A stretch of DNA of 14,057 nucleotides from Gemmatimonadota bacterium. GTDB taxonomy: Bacteria; Gemmatimonadota; Gemmatimonadetes; Gemmatimonadales; Gemmatimonadaceae. A program made the translations under genes and the position numbers. This document shows positions 5,576 through 12,142 of the stretch, piece by piece. Within the stretch, counting starts at the first letter, position 1; each line of letters opens with the position of its first letter. The stretch covers positions 1 to 14,057 of the forward strand of contig JARIET010000041.1 in assembly GCA_031127185.1 (NCBI GenBank), given 5' to 3'. The notes beneath the pieces were generated by a model that was not told the origin of the DNA, searched no databases, and saw only the letters and a list, made by a program, of their open reading frames with translations.

Positions 5576-7884
5576 GCTGTGGTGGCCGGTGCAGTTGAGG
5601 TCCAGCGGGTAAGCACGTTGCGCAGTGATTCGAGTTCGATCGGCTTGGTGGCGAAATCGTTCATCCCGCTCGTGATGGCGCGTTCCTTGTCTTCGGCAAA
5701 TGCGCTGGCAGAAAGCGCGACGATGGGTGAGTGGCGGTTGGGGCCCTCGGATCCGCGCACGCAGCGTGTCACGTCGTAGCCATCGAGTCCGGGCATGTGG
5801 CAGTCCATCAGGACCAGGTCCATGCGTTCCCTGGAAAGGATGTCGAGCGCCTCCTCGCCACCGGCAGCGGTGCGGACGTTGACCCCAAGCGAGCCCAGCA
5901 TGGCGCGCGCGACCAGCAGGTTCAAATCCACGTCGTCCACCACAAGCACCGTGGGCAGGGCCGGGTTTGATGCCGGCGCTGCCTTTGCAGTCGGTTTCTG
6001 CGCAGGCGGTGCGGCCGGCGCAACCGTCTTCGGAGCAGGGGCCTCGGCCGCGGGCACCTTCAGCTTTCCAGCGGAGACATCCGCGATCAGTGCCGAGAAA
6101 TGATCCTGGCGCACTGGCCGGCGTAGCTGCCCCACGGCGCCGAGCGATGAGAGCGAGGAGTTGTTGAGCGGATGGTGCACGGTGGTCAGCATGATCAGCG
6201 GCGCCCGCTGGCGGCTCAGGGGGTGCGCAGCGTCGAGTGAGGCCGGGGCGTCGGAGAATGCCATCACGTACCGGTCACCACGTGCCAGAATGCGCTCGGC
6301 TTCCGCGGGCGTGACACAGGTTTCCACCGCGAGGCGCTCGCGGGCACAGAGTTCGGACAGGGCGAGTCGTGTCGCTTTCAGCGGCGTGCAAATCAGCACA
6401 CGTTCACCCGCCGCAAAGGGCAGAACGAGCTGGCCGTCGGTGGGCATTGACGCGGCGGGCAGCTGTACGTTGACGACGAACTCCGATCCTTCGCCCGGTA
6501 CGCTGGACACTGCGATCGATCCACCCATCAGCAGGATCAGCTGTCGCGAGATCGTCAGACCGAGGCCGGTCCCGCCGAAGCGGCGGGCGGTTGTCGTATC
6601 GGCCTGCGAGAACTGTTCGAACACCTGGGCCTGGACGTCCTGCGCGATACCGATTCCCGTGTCACGTACGGCCACGCGGAGGACCACCGTCTTGCGGCCG
6701 ATGGCCACCGTGGAGAGCTCAACCTGCACACTGCCCTTTTCCGTGAACTTGACCGCGTTGCCCACGAGGTTGAGGAGGACCTGGCGCAGGCGGGCGGCGT
6801 CCCCGACCGGCCATTGTTCCGCCCGTGTGGTCTCGCGGACGGCCAGGTCCAGCCCCTTCTCCTCGGCACGCACCGCAAAAAGGTCGGTGACGTCATCCAC
6901 GAGCGATCGTGGATCGAAGGGGGCGTTGACGAGATCTACGCGCCCCGCCTCGAGCTTGGAGTAGTCAAGGATGTCGTTGAGGATTCCAAGCAGCGACGAT
7001 GCCGACCTGTTGATGACCGAAAGCGAGCGGCGGTCGGCCTCGGTATGCGGAGACGCCAGTAGCGCTTCGGTCATCCCGAGCACGCCGTGTAGCGGTGTAC
7101 GGATTTCGTGGCTCATGTTGGCGAGGAACTCGCCGCGCGATCGCGCCGTGCCTTCGGCCGCCTCCTTGGCCGACACGAGCTGCCTGGACGATTCGGCTCG
7201 GTCGGCTTCAACGCGGTAGACACCAATGCCCGCCAACGTTGCGAGGCCGAGCGTCACCGCGATTCCGAGGAGCAGCGTTTCGCGAAGGTCGGCGTCCCAC
7301 CTCGCATAGTGCGCTGCATGAGCGGTCGCGCTGACCGCCGCCACGACGGTGCTGTCGTTCGCCCGCACGGGCGCGACCACCTGGAATCCCGAGGCCCAGG
7401 AGAATCGTGTGTCGGTCACCAGCAGCGCGGGGCGTCCGCCGGCCCACGAATTGCGAATTTCGGGAGCAACGTGCGTGGTCGTCCCCAGCCGCGGTGCTGG
7501 CGGTGTGTGGTCGGCATCGCTCGGGGCGATCCGCTCAGCCAGCACCGTAGCGGAATCTCCGCGGACCACGCCGAACTCAATGGCCACCCCCTCGGGGAGC
7601 GCGTGGGCGACTGCGTTCACGACCCGCTGAGCGTCGTGGGCGGCGACGACGGAGTCAGCTGAAAACTGCCCGGGGTCAGCAACCGCGCCTGCTGCAGCGG
7701 CCACTGCAGCGGTGAACACCTCCTGCGCATCGCGCTGCATGATGCGCCGGGTGGCCAGCATGCTCAGCGCACCAAGGGTGAGGAGGATGACGGCGATGGA
7801 GCACGCAGCCCCGATTGCCGTGACAAACGGACTGGCGGGCTTGCGCCTGGACTTACCAGAGGCGGCGGAAATAGTGGCGGCCAT
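5572..7884 (-). CDS. Membrane-bound hybrid sensor histidine kinase
   Basis: The product has 770 residues and an ATG start at 7884. Two membrane helices (about 20-43 and 203-224) enclose a periplasmic sensor region of about 160 residues of no family I recognise. HisKA follows, with FLANMSHEIRTPLHG and phospho-acceptor His259. The ATPase domain has the N-box LVGNAVKF (Asn376), G1 DTGIG (408-412) and G2 GGTGLGL (437-443). Residues about 492-605 look like a degenerate receiver: the acidic pair is missing and the usual Lys-Pro is Arg-Pro (RRP, 588-590). An Ala/Pro-rich linker (about 610-645) leads to a complete receiver, with Asp650/651, phospho-acceptor Asp694 in LMDCHMPG, Ser725 and Lys747 in TKP. 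This is the BarA/Evg-like layout without an HPt domain, so phosphate must pass to a separate HPt or the receiver may act allosterically. No DNA-binding regulator is in the window. The GTGA overlap with DUF4956 suggests that the sensor serves or controls that gene set. Confidence 0.95.
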   Translation of the reverse strand: MAATISAASGKSRRKPASPFVTAIGAACSIAVILLTLGALSMLATRRIMQRDAQEVFTAAVAAAAGAVADPGQFSADSVVAAHDAQRVVNAVAHALPEGVAIEFGVVRGDSATVLAERIAPSDADHTPPAPRLGTTTHVAPEIRNSWAGGRPALLVTDTRFSWASGFQVVAPVRANDSTVVAAVSATAHAAHYARWDADLRETLLLGIAVTLGLATLAGIGVYRVEADRAESSRQLVSAKEAAEGTARSRGEFLANMSHEIRTPLHGVLGMTEALLASPHTEADRRSLSVINRSASSLLGILNDILDYSKLEAGRVDLVNAPFDPRSLVDDVTDLFAVRAEEKGLDLAVRETTRAEQWPVGDAARLRQVLLNLVGNAVKFTEKGSVQVELSTVAIGRKTVVLRVAVRDTGIGIAQDVQAQVFEQFSQADTTTARRFGGTGLGLTISRQLILLMGGSIAVSSVPGEGSEFVVNVQLPAASMPTDGQLVLPFAAGERVLICTPLKATRLALSELCARERLAVETCVTPAEAERILARGDRYVMAFSDAPASLDAAHPLSRQRAPLIMLTTVHHPLNNSSLSSLGAVGQLRRPVRQDHFSALIADVSAGKLKVPAAEAPAPKTVAPAAPPAQKPTAKAAPASNPALPTVLVVDDVDLNLLVARAMLGSLGVNVRTAAGGEEALDILSRERMDLVLMDCHMPGLDGYDVTRCVRGSEGPNRHSPIVALSASAFAEDKERAITSGMNDFATKPIELESLRNVLTRWTSTAPATTA

Positions 7885-7962
7885 TCTTGTTTAAAAGTGG
7901 TGGGCGCCGGGGCTCCTCGGCAATCGGTCCAGCCCGCCCTGCGTGGCCACTCGCGCGGTGCG

Positions 7963-8433
7963 CTACCTTTGGCGGCGTCCGGTTTGCACCGCAATGGCCT
8001 CGGCGAGGCGACGGTCGAGATCGGCCACCCGCTGTTGCCACCCCTGGGCGCGCCGTCGGCGCCGACGGGCTGCCTGCACGGCTGCCGCGCCCAGCAGGCT
8101 GACCAGCAGCAGCACGGCAAACCACCAGGCAAAGACGTCCCAGGTTGTGGCAAGGACCCGGCGGCCCTGAATCAGTTCGACGAAGGGCGCGGGGCCACTG
8201 GTCAGCATCACAAAGCCTGACGCAACCATCGCGACCCAGAATGCGATGCGGCCGCCTAGAGCGACCACGTACATCCTTCGTGCAGAGCGCAGCTTCCGGG
8301 ACAGCGAATCAATGGCCCGTGCGAGTTCGTCGTCGCTGAGCGTGTCCGGCAGCGAGTGATCTGGCCGTTGCGCGCCAAAGTGGGGGATGGCGCCCGCTGG
8401 ACCCAGGTTGGACCCGCCATGTGGAGACGACAC
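7963..8433 (-). CDS. Small two-helix membrane protein of unknown function
   Basis: The product has 156 residues. It begins at GTG 8433; an in-frame TGA lies a few codons upstream and the next in-frame Met is at residue 54. I do not recognise a family. The first 30 residues are Gly/Pro-rich. An amphipathic segment follows (about 31-53, with DTLSDDELARAIDSL). Two hydrophobic helices are seen at about 57-78 and 98-120, then six arginines in a row (123-128) and an amphipathic tail with QQRVADLDRRLAEAIA that could form a coiled coil. By the positive-inside rule both ends should face the cytoplasm. There is no clear Shine-Dalgarno sequence. The gene sits 57 nt after the acyltransferase and 78 nt before the histidine kinase, in the same direction, so it is probably part of the long minus-strand unit. 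The moderate confidence reflects plausible composition and position without a recognised family. Confidence 0.65.
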   Translation of the reverse strand: MSSPHGGSNLGPAGAIPHFGAQRPDHSLPDTLSDDELARAIDSLSRKLRSARRMYVVALGGRIAFWVAMVASGFVMLTSGPAPFVELIQGRRVLATTWDVFAWWFAVLLLVSLLGAAAVQAARRRRRRAQGWQQRVADLDRRLAEAIAVQTGRRQR

Positions 8434-8490
8434 AACTACATCATCACGGATTCAGCACCAAGATGCCAGACCCCTTCACGGGCCGCCCGG

Positions 8491-9081
8491 TCAGTACTGC
8501 CCAGGATGGTAGGCCATCGCCGCCGAGAAATGGCGGCCGAGCAGCACCATGTCGTCCTCGACCGACTCGGCGGCGTGGTGGAGCGGGTAAAATCGTACGG
8601 TGCGCGTCGAATAGTCGAGCGCAACCGGCACGATGGGAACGCCCGCTCCACGCGCGATGTAGTGGAAGCCGGTCCGCCAGGCGGGAAGTTTTTTCCGCGT
8701 GCCCTCCGGCGAGAGCCCCAGGGCAACGCGTGGCGTCGCCGCGATGTAGTCGACCGTCTGGTCCACGACGTTTCTCGGTGCGTGCCGAAACACCGGCACC
8801 CCGCCCAGCCAGCGCATGAGGACGCCCGCGGGCCCACGGAAGAGCGTGTCCTTGCCGAGAAACGTGACGCGTAGCCCGAGCGCGAACATGGCCGCAATGC
8901 CGATTGGGAAGTCCCAATTGGACGTGTGCGGTGCGACAATGAACACCAACTTCGGCAGGTTCGGCACCTCGCCCTCGAAGCGCCAGCCCGCGAGACGCAT
9001 CGCAGCGCGGCCAAGCAGCGCGGAAAGCGCGTTGCCGCGTCGCGGAAGCTCGCTACCGATTGAGGGAACAGTCCAGGCCAT
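8491..9081 (-). CDS. PlsC-type lysophospholipid acyltransferase
   Basis: The product has 196 residues and an ATG start at 9081. The four PlsC-superfamily acyltransferase (PF01553) blocks are present in order. Block I is HTSNWD (52-57), an H-x4-D catalytic motif. Block II is GVPVFR (94-99). Block III is SPEGTR (124-129), which binds the glycerophosphate. Block IV is VPIVPVAL (148-155). The protein is shorter than classical PlsC (about 240 residues) and lacks an obvious N-terminal membrane anchor, so it is probably a peripheral inner-membrane enzyme. The likely reaction is acyl transfer to a 1-acyl-glycerol-3-phosphate-like acceptor, but the family also acylates ornithine lipids and other acceptors, so the substrate is open. 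The start is 8 nt after the stop of the GspF-like gene, pointing to co-transcription and perhaps coupling. Any functional link to lactate uptake is not evident. Confidence 0.85.
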   Translation of the reverse strand: MAWTVPSIGSELPRRGNALSALLGRAAMRLAGWRFEGEVPNLPKLVFIVAPHTSNWDFPIGIAAMFALGLRVTFLGKDTLFRGPAGVLMRWLGGVPVFRHAPRNVVDQTVDYIAATPRVALGLSPEGTRKKLPAWRTGFHYIARGAGVPIVPVALDYSTRTVRFYPLHHAAESVEDDMVLLGRHFSAAMAYHPGQY

Positions 9082-9089
9082 CCCCGAAA

Positions 9090-9908
9090 TTATGGCGGCG
9101 ACTCGAGTTGCGACGCGAAGACCCGGAGTGTGCTCAGGTATTCGCTCATCTCATCCGCCTTGGCGATCTGCGCCAGCATTGCCGGCCAGAGCCCGCTGTT
9201 CGCGACCATCTGCGACAACGTCATCGTCTTGATGACCTTGGACGGGATGGAGTCGAGGTGCCTTGCGACGTCATTGAGTTGTCCGACCGTCGCGGCGAGG
9301 CGCACGGCGCCAGCAAACGTGAGCCCGCCTTCAAGGCCGATGGCCAGCGTCCACGCGAACCTCGGCCGCCGGATCCGCGCCATCCGTTGGGAGACCGAAT
9401 ACAGGAGGGACACTGGAACTCCCCCGAGCAGATAGATCGCGGCGATGCCGCCAAGGATGGCGCCCGAGTAGGCCCATGAGCCGACGTCCCAGAGCAGTGG
9501 AATGGGGAGCACGAATGAGGCGATGACGCCGATCACCAGCGGTGGCGCCACCCAGCCGCGGACGCGCGAGAGGCGCTCATAATCGTACAGGTAGTACTCC
9601 GAGAGCAGGCGCAGCGAATCGTGCAGGATGCCAAAGTTGGCCCCCGCATCCAGGAGCATCTGGTCAAGCACGGGAAAGAGATCCGGGCGGAGTTTCGATT
9701 GCACGCCCACTGGCCGCCCCTTTGCCACGCCTTCGGCCAGAAAGTTGCGCGCCTCCTCCATTTCGGCGTTGCCCGGCGCCTCCATATCAGCAATGGAGAG
9801 TCCGATGTCCTGCTTCGCGCGCAGCTCCACCTCCCACGATCGGTAAAAATCCGACCGGAGGCGAATGCGTTCGATGCTGCGGAGCGCGCCGATGAGGGTG
9901 AAGTTCAC
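9090..9908 (-). CDS. GspF/PilC-like (T2SSF-domain) membrane protein, short and stand-alone
   Basis: The product has 272 residues. I take GTG 9908 as the start because it overlaps the lactate-permease TGA (GTGA, 9905-9908). The open frame runs further upstream to 10202, but there it only shadows permease codons and has no membrane-protein character. Residues about 20-115 resemble the first T2SSF domain (PF00482), with a stretch near LLDAGANFGILHDSLRLLSEYY that parallels the GEESG...LA-YY pattern. Two membrane helices follow (about 120-140 and 148-172). Residues 183-262 match a second T2SSF domain: FAWTLAIGLEGGLTFAGAVR, then SGLWPAMLAQIAKADEMSEYL. GspF and PilC are the inner-membrane platform proteins of type II secretion and type IV pili, about 400 residues with three helices. 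This one is one third shorter, and the third, C-terminal helix is missing. No GspE-type ATPase gene lies next to it. Its role is unknown; the permease coupling is seen directly. Confidence 0.75.
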   Translation of the reverse strand: MNFTLIGALRSIERIRLRSDFYRSWEVELRAKQDIGLSIADMEAPGNAEMEEARNFLAEGVAKGRPVGVQSKLRPDLFPVLDQMLLDAGANFGILHDSLRLLSEYYLYDYERLSRVRGWVAPPLVIGVIASFVLPIPLLWDVGSWAYSGAILGGIAAIYLLGGVPVSLLYSVSQRMARIRRPRFAWTLAIGLEGGLTFAGAVRLAATVGQLNDVARHLDSIPSKVIKTMTLSQMVANSGLWPAMLAQIAKADEMSEYLSTLRVFASQLESPP

Positions 9909-11527
9909 GTGCCGAAAATATGTGCCTGCGCAAAGACGAGGAGGCCCACGAGCGAGGCGAGGGCCACGGAATGCCAAAACACCCGTCGAAGGATCGCTCC
10001 TTCCTGACCCCGGGTTTGAGTGGCCGTACCAGCCACCACAATGCTTTGGGCGTCGATCATCTTGCCCATCACGCCTCCGGAACTGTTCGCCGCAGCCATC
10101 AGTGTCGGGTCGACTCCCACCTGGTTGGCCGTGATTACCTGCAATCCGCCGAACAGCACGTTGCTGGACGTGTCCGAGCCCGTGAGCGCAACGCCGAGCC
10201 AACCGAGCATCGTGCCAAAGAAAGGATAGAGATAGCCCGTATGCGCAAACGCGAGACCGAGGATGGCGTCGGTCCCGGAGTAGCGTGTGACGTAGCCAAG
10301 GGCGAGCATCGCGGAGATCGTGAGCAGCGAGGGGCCCACGCGCACCAACGTCTGACCGTAGGTGCGCAGCATCTTCGTGGGCCTCGCACCGAGCATCAGG
10401 CCGGAAATCCAGGCCGCAAGGAAGATGGCGGTACCGCTGGCGCTGATCCAGTTGAAGTTGAAAACCGCCGTCTCCGGCTTGTCTACGGCGACGACCGGCG
10501 GGGTTCGGATGATGGCGTTATGCAGGCCCTCAATGGGGATCTGTGGCGCGGAAATGGCGTTGAGCATCCCCTTCATCTGGGGCGTGCCCCAGGCGAACAC
10601 CAGCACACTGAGAACGATCCAAGGAATCCATGCCCGCATGGTGGTGGCCCGGCTAGTTCCGGCGGCGAGGCCGCTGCCATGGGCATGCTGGTCCAGCGCC
10701 TGAGGATCATTCGGGGGCTGCCAGAACCGGAGGAGGACAGCCAGCGCGACCATTGAACAGACCGCGGCAATGATGTCCACGAGCCACGGCCCGTGGTATG
10801 TCGATATCGCATACTGAGGCACGGCAAACGCCACACCTGCCGTGAGCAGCGCCGGCCACACCTCCCACATCCGCCGCAGCCCGACGAACGCCGCAATGAG
10901 CCAGAAGGGAACGAGCACACTGAACCAGGGAAGTTGGGAGCCGACCGTGGCCGAAAGTTCCCTGAGGTCGAGCCCGGTGACGCCCTGCAGGGCGATGATC
11001 GGCGTTCCCAGCGCGCCGAACGCCACCGGCGCCGTGTTGGCGATCAACGAATACACGGCGGCGTCCAGCGGCTTGAATCCAAGTCCGACCAGCAGCGCCC
11101 CGGTAACGGCAACCGGCGTTCCGAACCCGGCGGCACCCTCGAAGAACGCGCCGAAGGAGAAGGCGACCAGCACGAGCTGGATCCGGCGGTCAGTGGAGAG
11201 TCCGGCGAGGCTTCGCTGGACCGTCTCGAACGTTCCGCTGTCCACCGCAAGTTGGTAGAGGAAAATCGTGTTCAGGATGATCCAGCCCAGCGGAAAGAGT
11301 CCGTACGCTGCGCCAAAACCCGCGGCGCGAAGCGCCAGGTCGGCTGGCATCCCAACCGCGAAAATCGCGATGCCGAGCGCGACGATGAGTCCCCCGACCG
11401 CTGCCCAATGGGCCCGGATGCGATGGCTCGACAGCGCGCCGAGCAGCACCACGATCGGGATCAGGGCCACCAGAGTGCTCAGAAACCCAGAGTTGAGCGG
11501 ATCGTAGACCTGCGACCAGGTGGGCAT
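9905..11527 (-). CDS. lldP: L-lactate permease (LctP/LldP family)
   Basis: The product has 540 residues and an ATG start at 11527; the N-terminus MPTWSQVYDPL is like other members (W-x-x-x-YDPL). It is a polytopic inner-membrane protein with about 12-14 hydrophobic helices across its whole length. Family motifs (PF02652, TC 2.A.14) include SFGAFFEGAAGFGTPVAV (124-141), NTAPVAFGALGTPI (164-177) and GSDTSSNVLFGGLQ (450-463). The known role is proton-coupled uptake of L-lactate, and of D-lactate or glycolate in some members. The length equals the usual 530-550 residues. No lactate dehydrogenase (lldD or lutABC) gene is nearby. The start has no clear Shine-Dalgarno; an inverted repeat (11538-11562) ends 11 nt before it and may be a regulator site. 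It is the first gene of the eight-gene minus-strand run and overlaps the GspF-like gene by GTGA. Confidence 0.94.
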   Translation of the reverse strand: MPTWSQVYDPLNSGFLSTLVALIPIVVLLGALSSHRIRAHWAAVGGLIVALGIAIFAVGMPADLALRAAGFGAAYGLFPLGWIILNTIFLYQLAVDSGTFETVQRSLAGLSTDRRIQLVLVAFSFGAFFEGAAGFGTPVAVTGALLVGLGFKPLDAAVYSLIANTAPVAFGALGTPIIALQGVTGLDLRELSATVGSQLPWFSVLVPFWLIAAFVGLRRMWEVWPALLTAGVAFAVPQYAISTYHGPWLVDIIAAVCSMVALAVLLRFWQPPNDPQALDQHAHGSGLAAGTSRATTMRAWIPWIVLSVLVFAWGTPQMKGMLNAISAPQIPIEGLHNAIIRTPPVVAVDKPETAVFNFNWISASGTAIFLAAWISGLMLGARPTKMLRTYGQTLVRVGPSLLTISAMLALGYVTRYSGTDAILGLAFAHTGYLYPFFGTMLGWLGVALTGSDTSSNVLFGGLQVITANQVGVDPTLMAAANSSGGVMGKMIDAQSIVVAGTATQTRGQEGAILRRVFWHSVALASLVGLLVFAQAHIFGT

Positions 11528-11537
11528 AGTGAATTAC

Positions 11538-11562
11538 TGATGGGGTGGGGTTCGAACCATCA
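11538..11562 (-). promoter_or_regulatory. Candidate operator: nested inverted repeats before the lactate permease
   Basis: TGATGG at 11538-11543 pairs with CCATCA at 11557-11562, separated by 13 nt. Overlapping its right part is a perfect 10-bp palindrome, GGTTCGAACC (11549-11558). The element begins 11 nt upstream of the permease ATG, in the spacer shared with the divergent lipoprotein gene. Lactate permease genes are often controlled by FadR/GntR-type repressors binding short palindromes near the start. This sequence is not a recognised LldR consensus, so the assignment is inference. It could instead form a hairpin in the leader mRNA. Confidence 0.4.
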
Positions 11563-11564
11563 AC

Positions 11565-11583
11565 AGTCAAAACGCTGTCAAAA
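11565..11583. repeat. Two direct repeats GTCAAAA, 11-bp period, in the divergent spacer
   Basis: AGTCAAAA (11565-11572) and TGTCAAAA (11576-11583) are repeated with an 11-bp period, one helical turn. On the minus strand they read TTTTGACT and TTTTGACA; the second contains a perfect -35 hexamer TTGACA pointing toward the permease. I see no matching -10 at 16-18 nt. They may be a regulator site or a -35 region. Confidence 0.35.
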
Positions 11584-11612
11584 GACCGACAGAGATCGGC
11601 CCGGCGGCCCCA

Positions 11613-11618
11613 TACATT
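11613..11618 (+). promoter_or_regulatory. Possible -10 element for the small lipoprotein gene
   Basis: TACATT lies 62 nt before the ATG at 11681 and resembles both a sigma-70 -10 hexamer and the TACACT before the peptidase gene. No good -35 hexamer is visible upstream. Low confidence. Confidence 0.25.
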
Positions 11619-11680
11619 AGGTGCGCCGCCCCGACTGCCGCCATCGTGCCAACCTCACCTACCCTCCGGGACACACGCTG

Positions 11681-12142
11681 ATGCAACGCTCGATTACTGC
11701 CGCCCTTGCGCTGTTCACCACTGCCTGCGCTGGTGGTTCTGCCTCGGCCGGTGGTGGGCCCGCGCCGGCTCAGGCGGCGGCAGCCGCCGCCGTGATGCAG
11801 CAGGCGGCCCGCGCCGTCGCCCCGGTTTCAGAGACGCCCAGGGACATCGATCCCACCGGCTCGTACAGCATTACGCTGGCCTACCAGGGGCAGGCCATCG
11901 CCCTTACGCTCGCCATTGGCAAAGTCGAGGGTGGCGATTGGACCGGCACGCTCACCACGGAGGGGATCCCGACCATTCGGCTGTCCGGCGTGACGGTGAA
12001 GGGAAAAACGGTAAAGGCATCCGGCGCGTCACCCGACGGGGCGGCTTCCGAAATCGAAATTACCATCAACGGCGATGATGTCGTCGGAAGCTGGAAGTCA
12101 GCCACCGAAGGCTCTCCGGTTACCGGGAAAAAGATCCGCTAA
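11681..12142 (+). CDS. Small exported protein, probable lipoprotein, unknown function
   Basis: The product has 153 residues, starting at ATG 11681 with GGGA 9 nt upstream. The frame is open back to GTG 11621, but only the ATG places the signal peptide at the N-terminus. MQRSITAALALFTTAC gives a short basic start, a hydrophobic core and Cys16. TTAC is a loose lipobox, as position -3 is Thr rather than Leu, so lipidation is likely but not certain. An Ala/Gly/Pro-rich linker follows (about 17-50). The compact domain (about 56-153) has alternating strand-like segments: TGSYSITLAYQG, ALTLAIGKVEGGDWTGTL, then GVTVKGKTVKASG and INGDDVVGSWKS. It looks like a small antiparallel beta-sandwich or barrel, reminiscent of domains described only as hypothetical in Gemmatimonadota-like proteomes. 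The gene is divergent from the lactate permease. Its TAA overlaps the TAG of the convergent ABC exporter by 3 nt. Confidence 0.75.
   Translation: MQRSITAALALFTTACAGGSASAGGGPAPAQAAAAAAVMQQAARAVAPVSETPRDIDPTGSYSITLAYQGQAIALTLAIGKVEGGDWTGTLTTEGIPTIRLSGVTVKGKTVKASGASPDGAASEIEITINGDDVVGSWKSATEGSPVTGKKIR

Noticed and set aside
9909..10202. N-terminal extension of the GspF-like protein to 370 residues
   Set aside because: The added 98 codons lie wholly inside the lactate permease in another frame. They read as Arg/Gly-rich shadow sequence. The GTG overlapping the permease stop is the better start.
11541..11565. tRNA T-arm-like GGTTCGAACC
   Set aside because: The sequence resembles a T-loop, but neither strand has a 5-bp T-stem, an anticodon arm or an acceptor stem around it. 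It is better seen as a palindrome.
10793..11620. 275-codon plus-strand frame opposite the lactate permease
   Set aside because: It is a shadow of a clear 540-residue transporter, very rich in charged residues, with no recognisable domain.
11621..11680. Upstream GTG start for the small lipoprotein gene
   Set aside because: The 20 added residues would bury the signal peptide. ATG 11681 has GGGA at a proper distance and puts the signal at the N-terminus.
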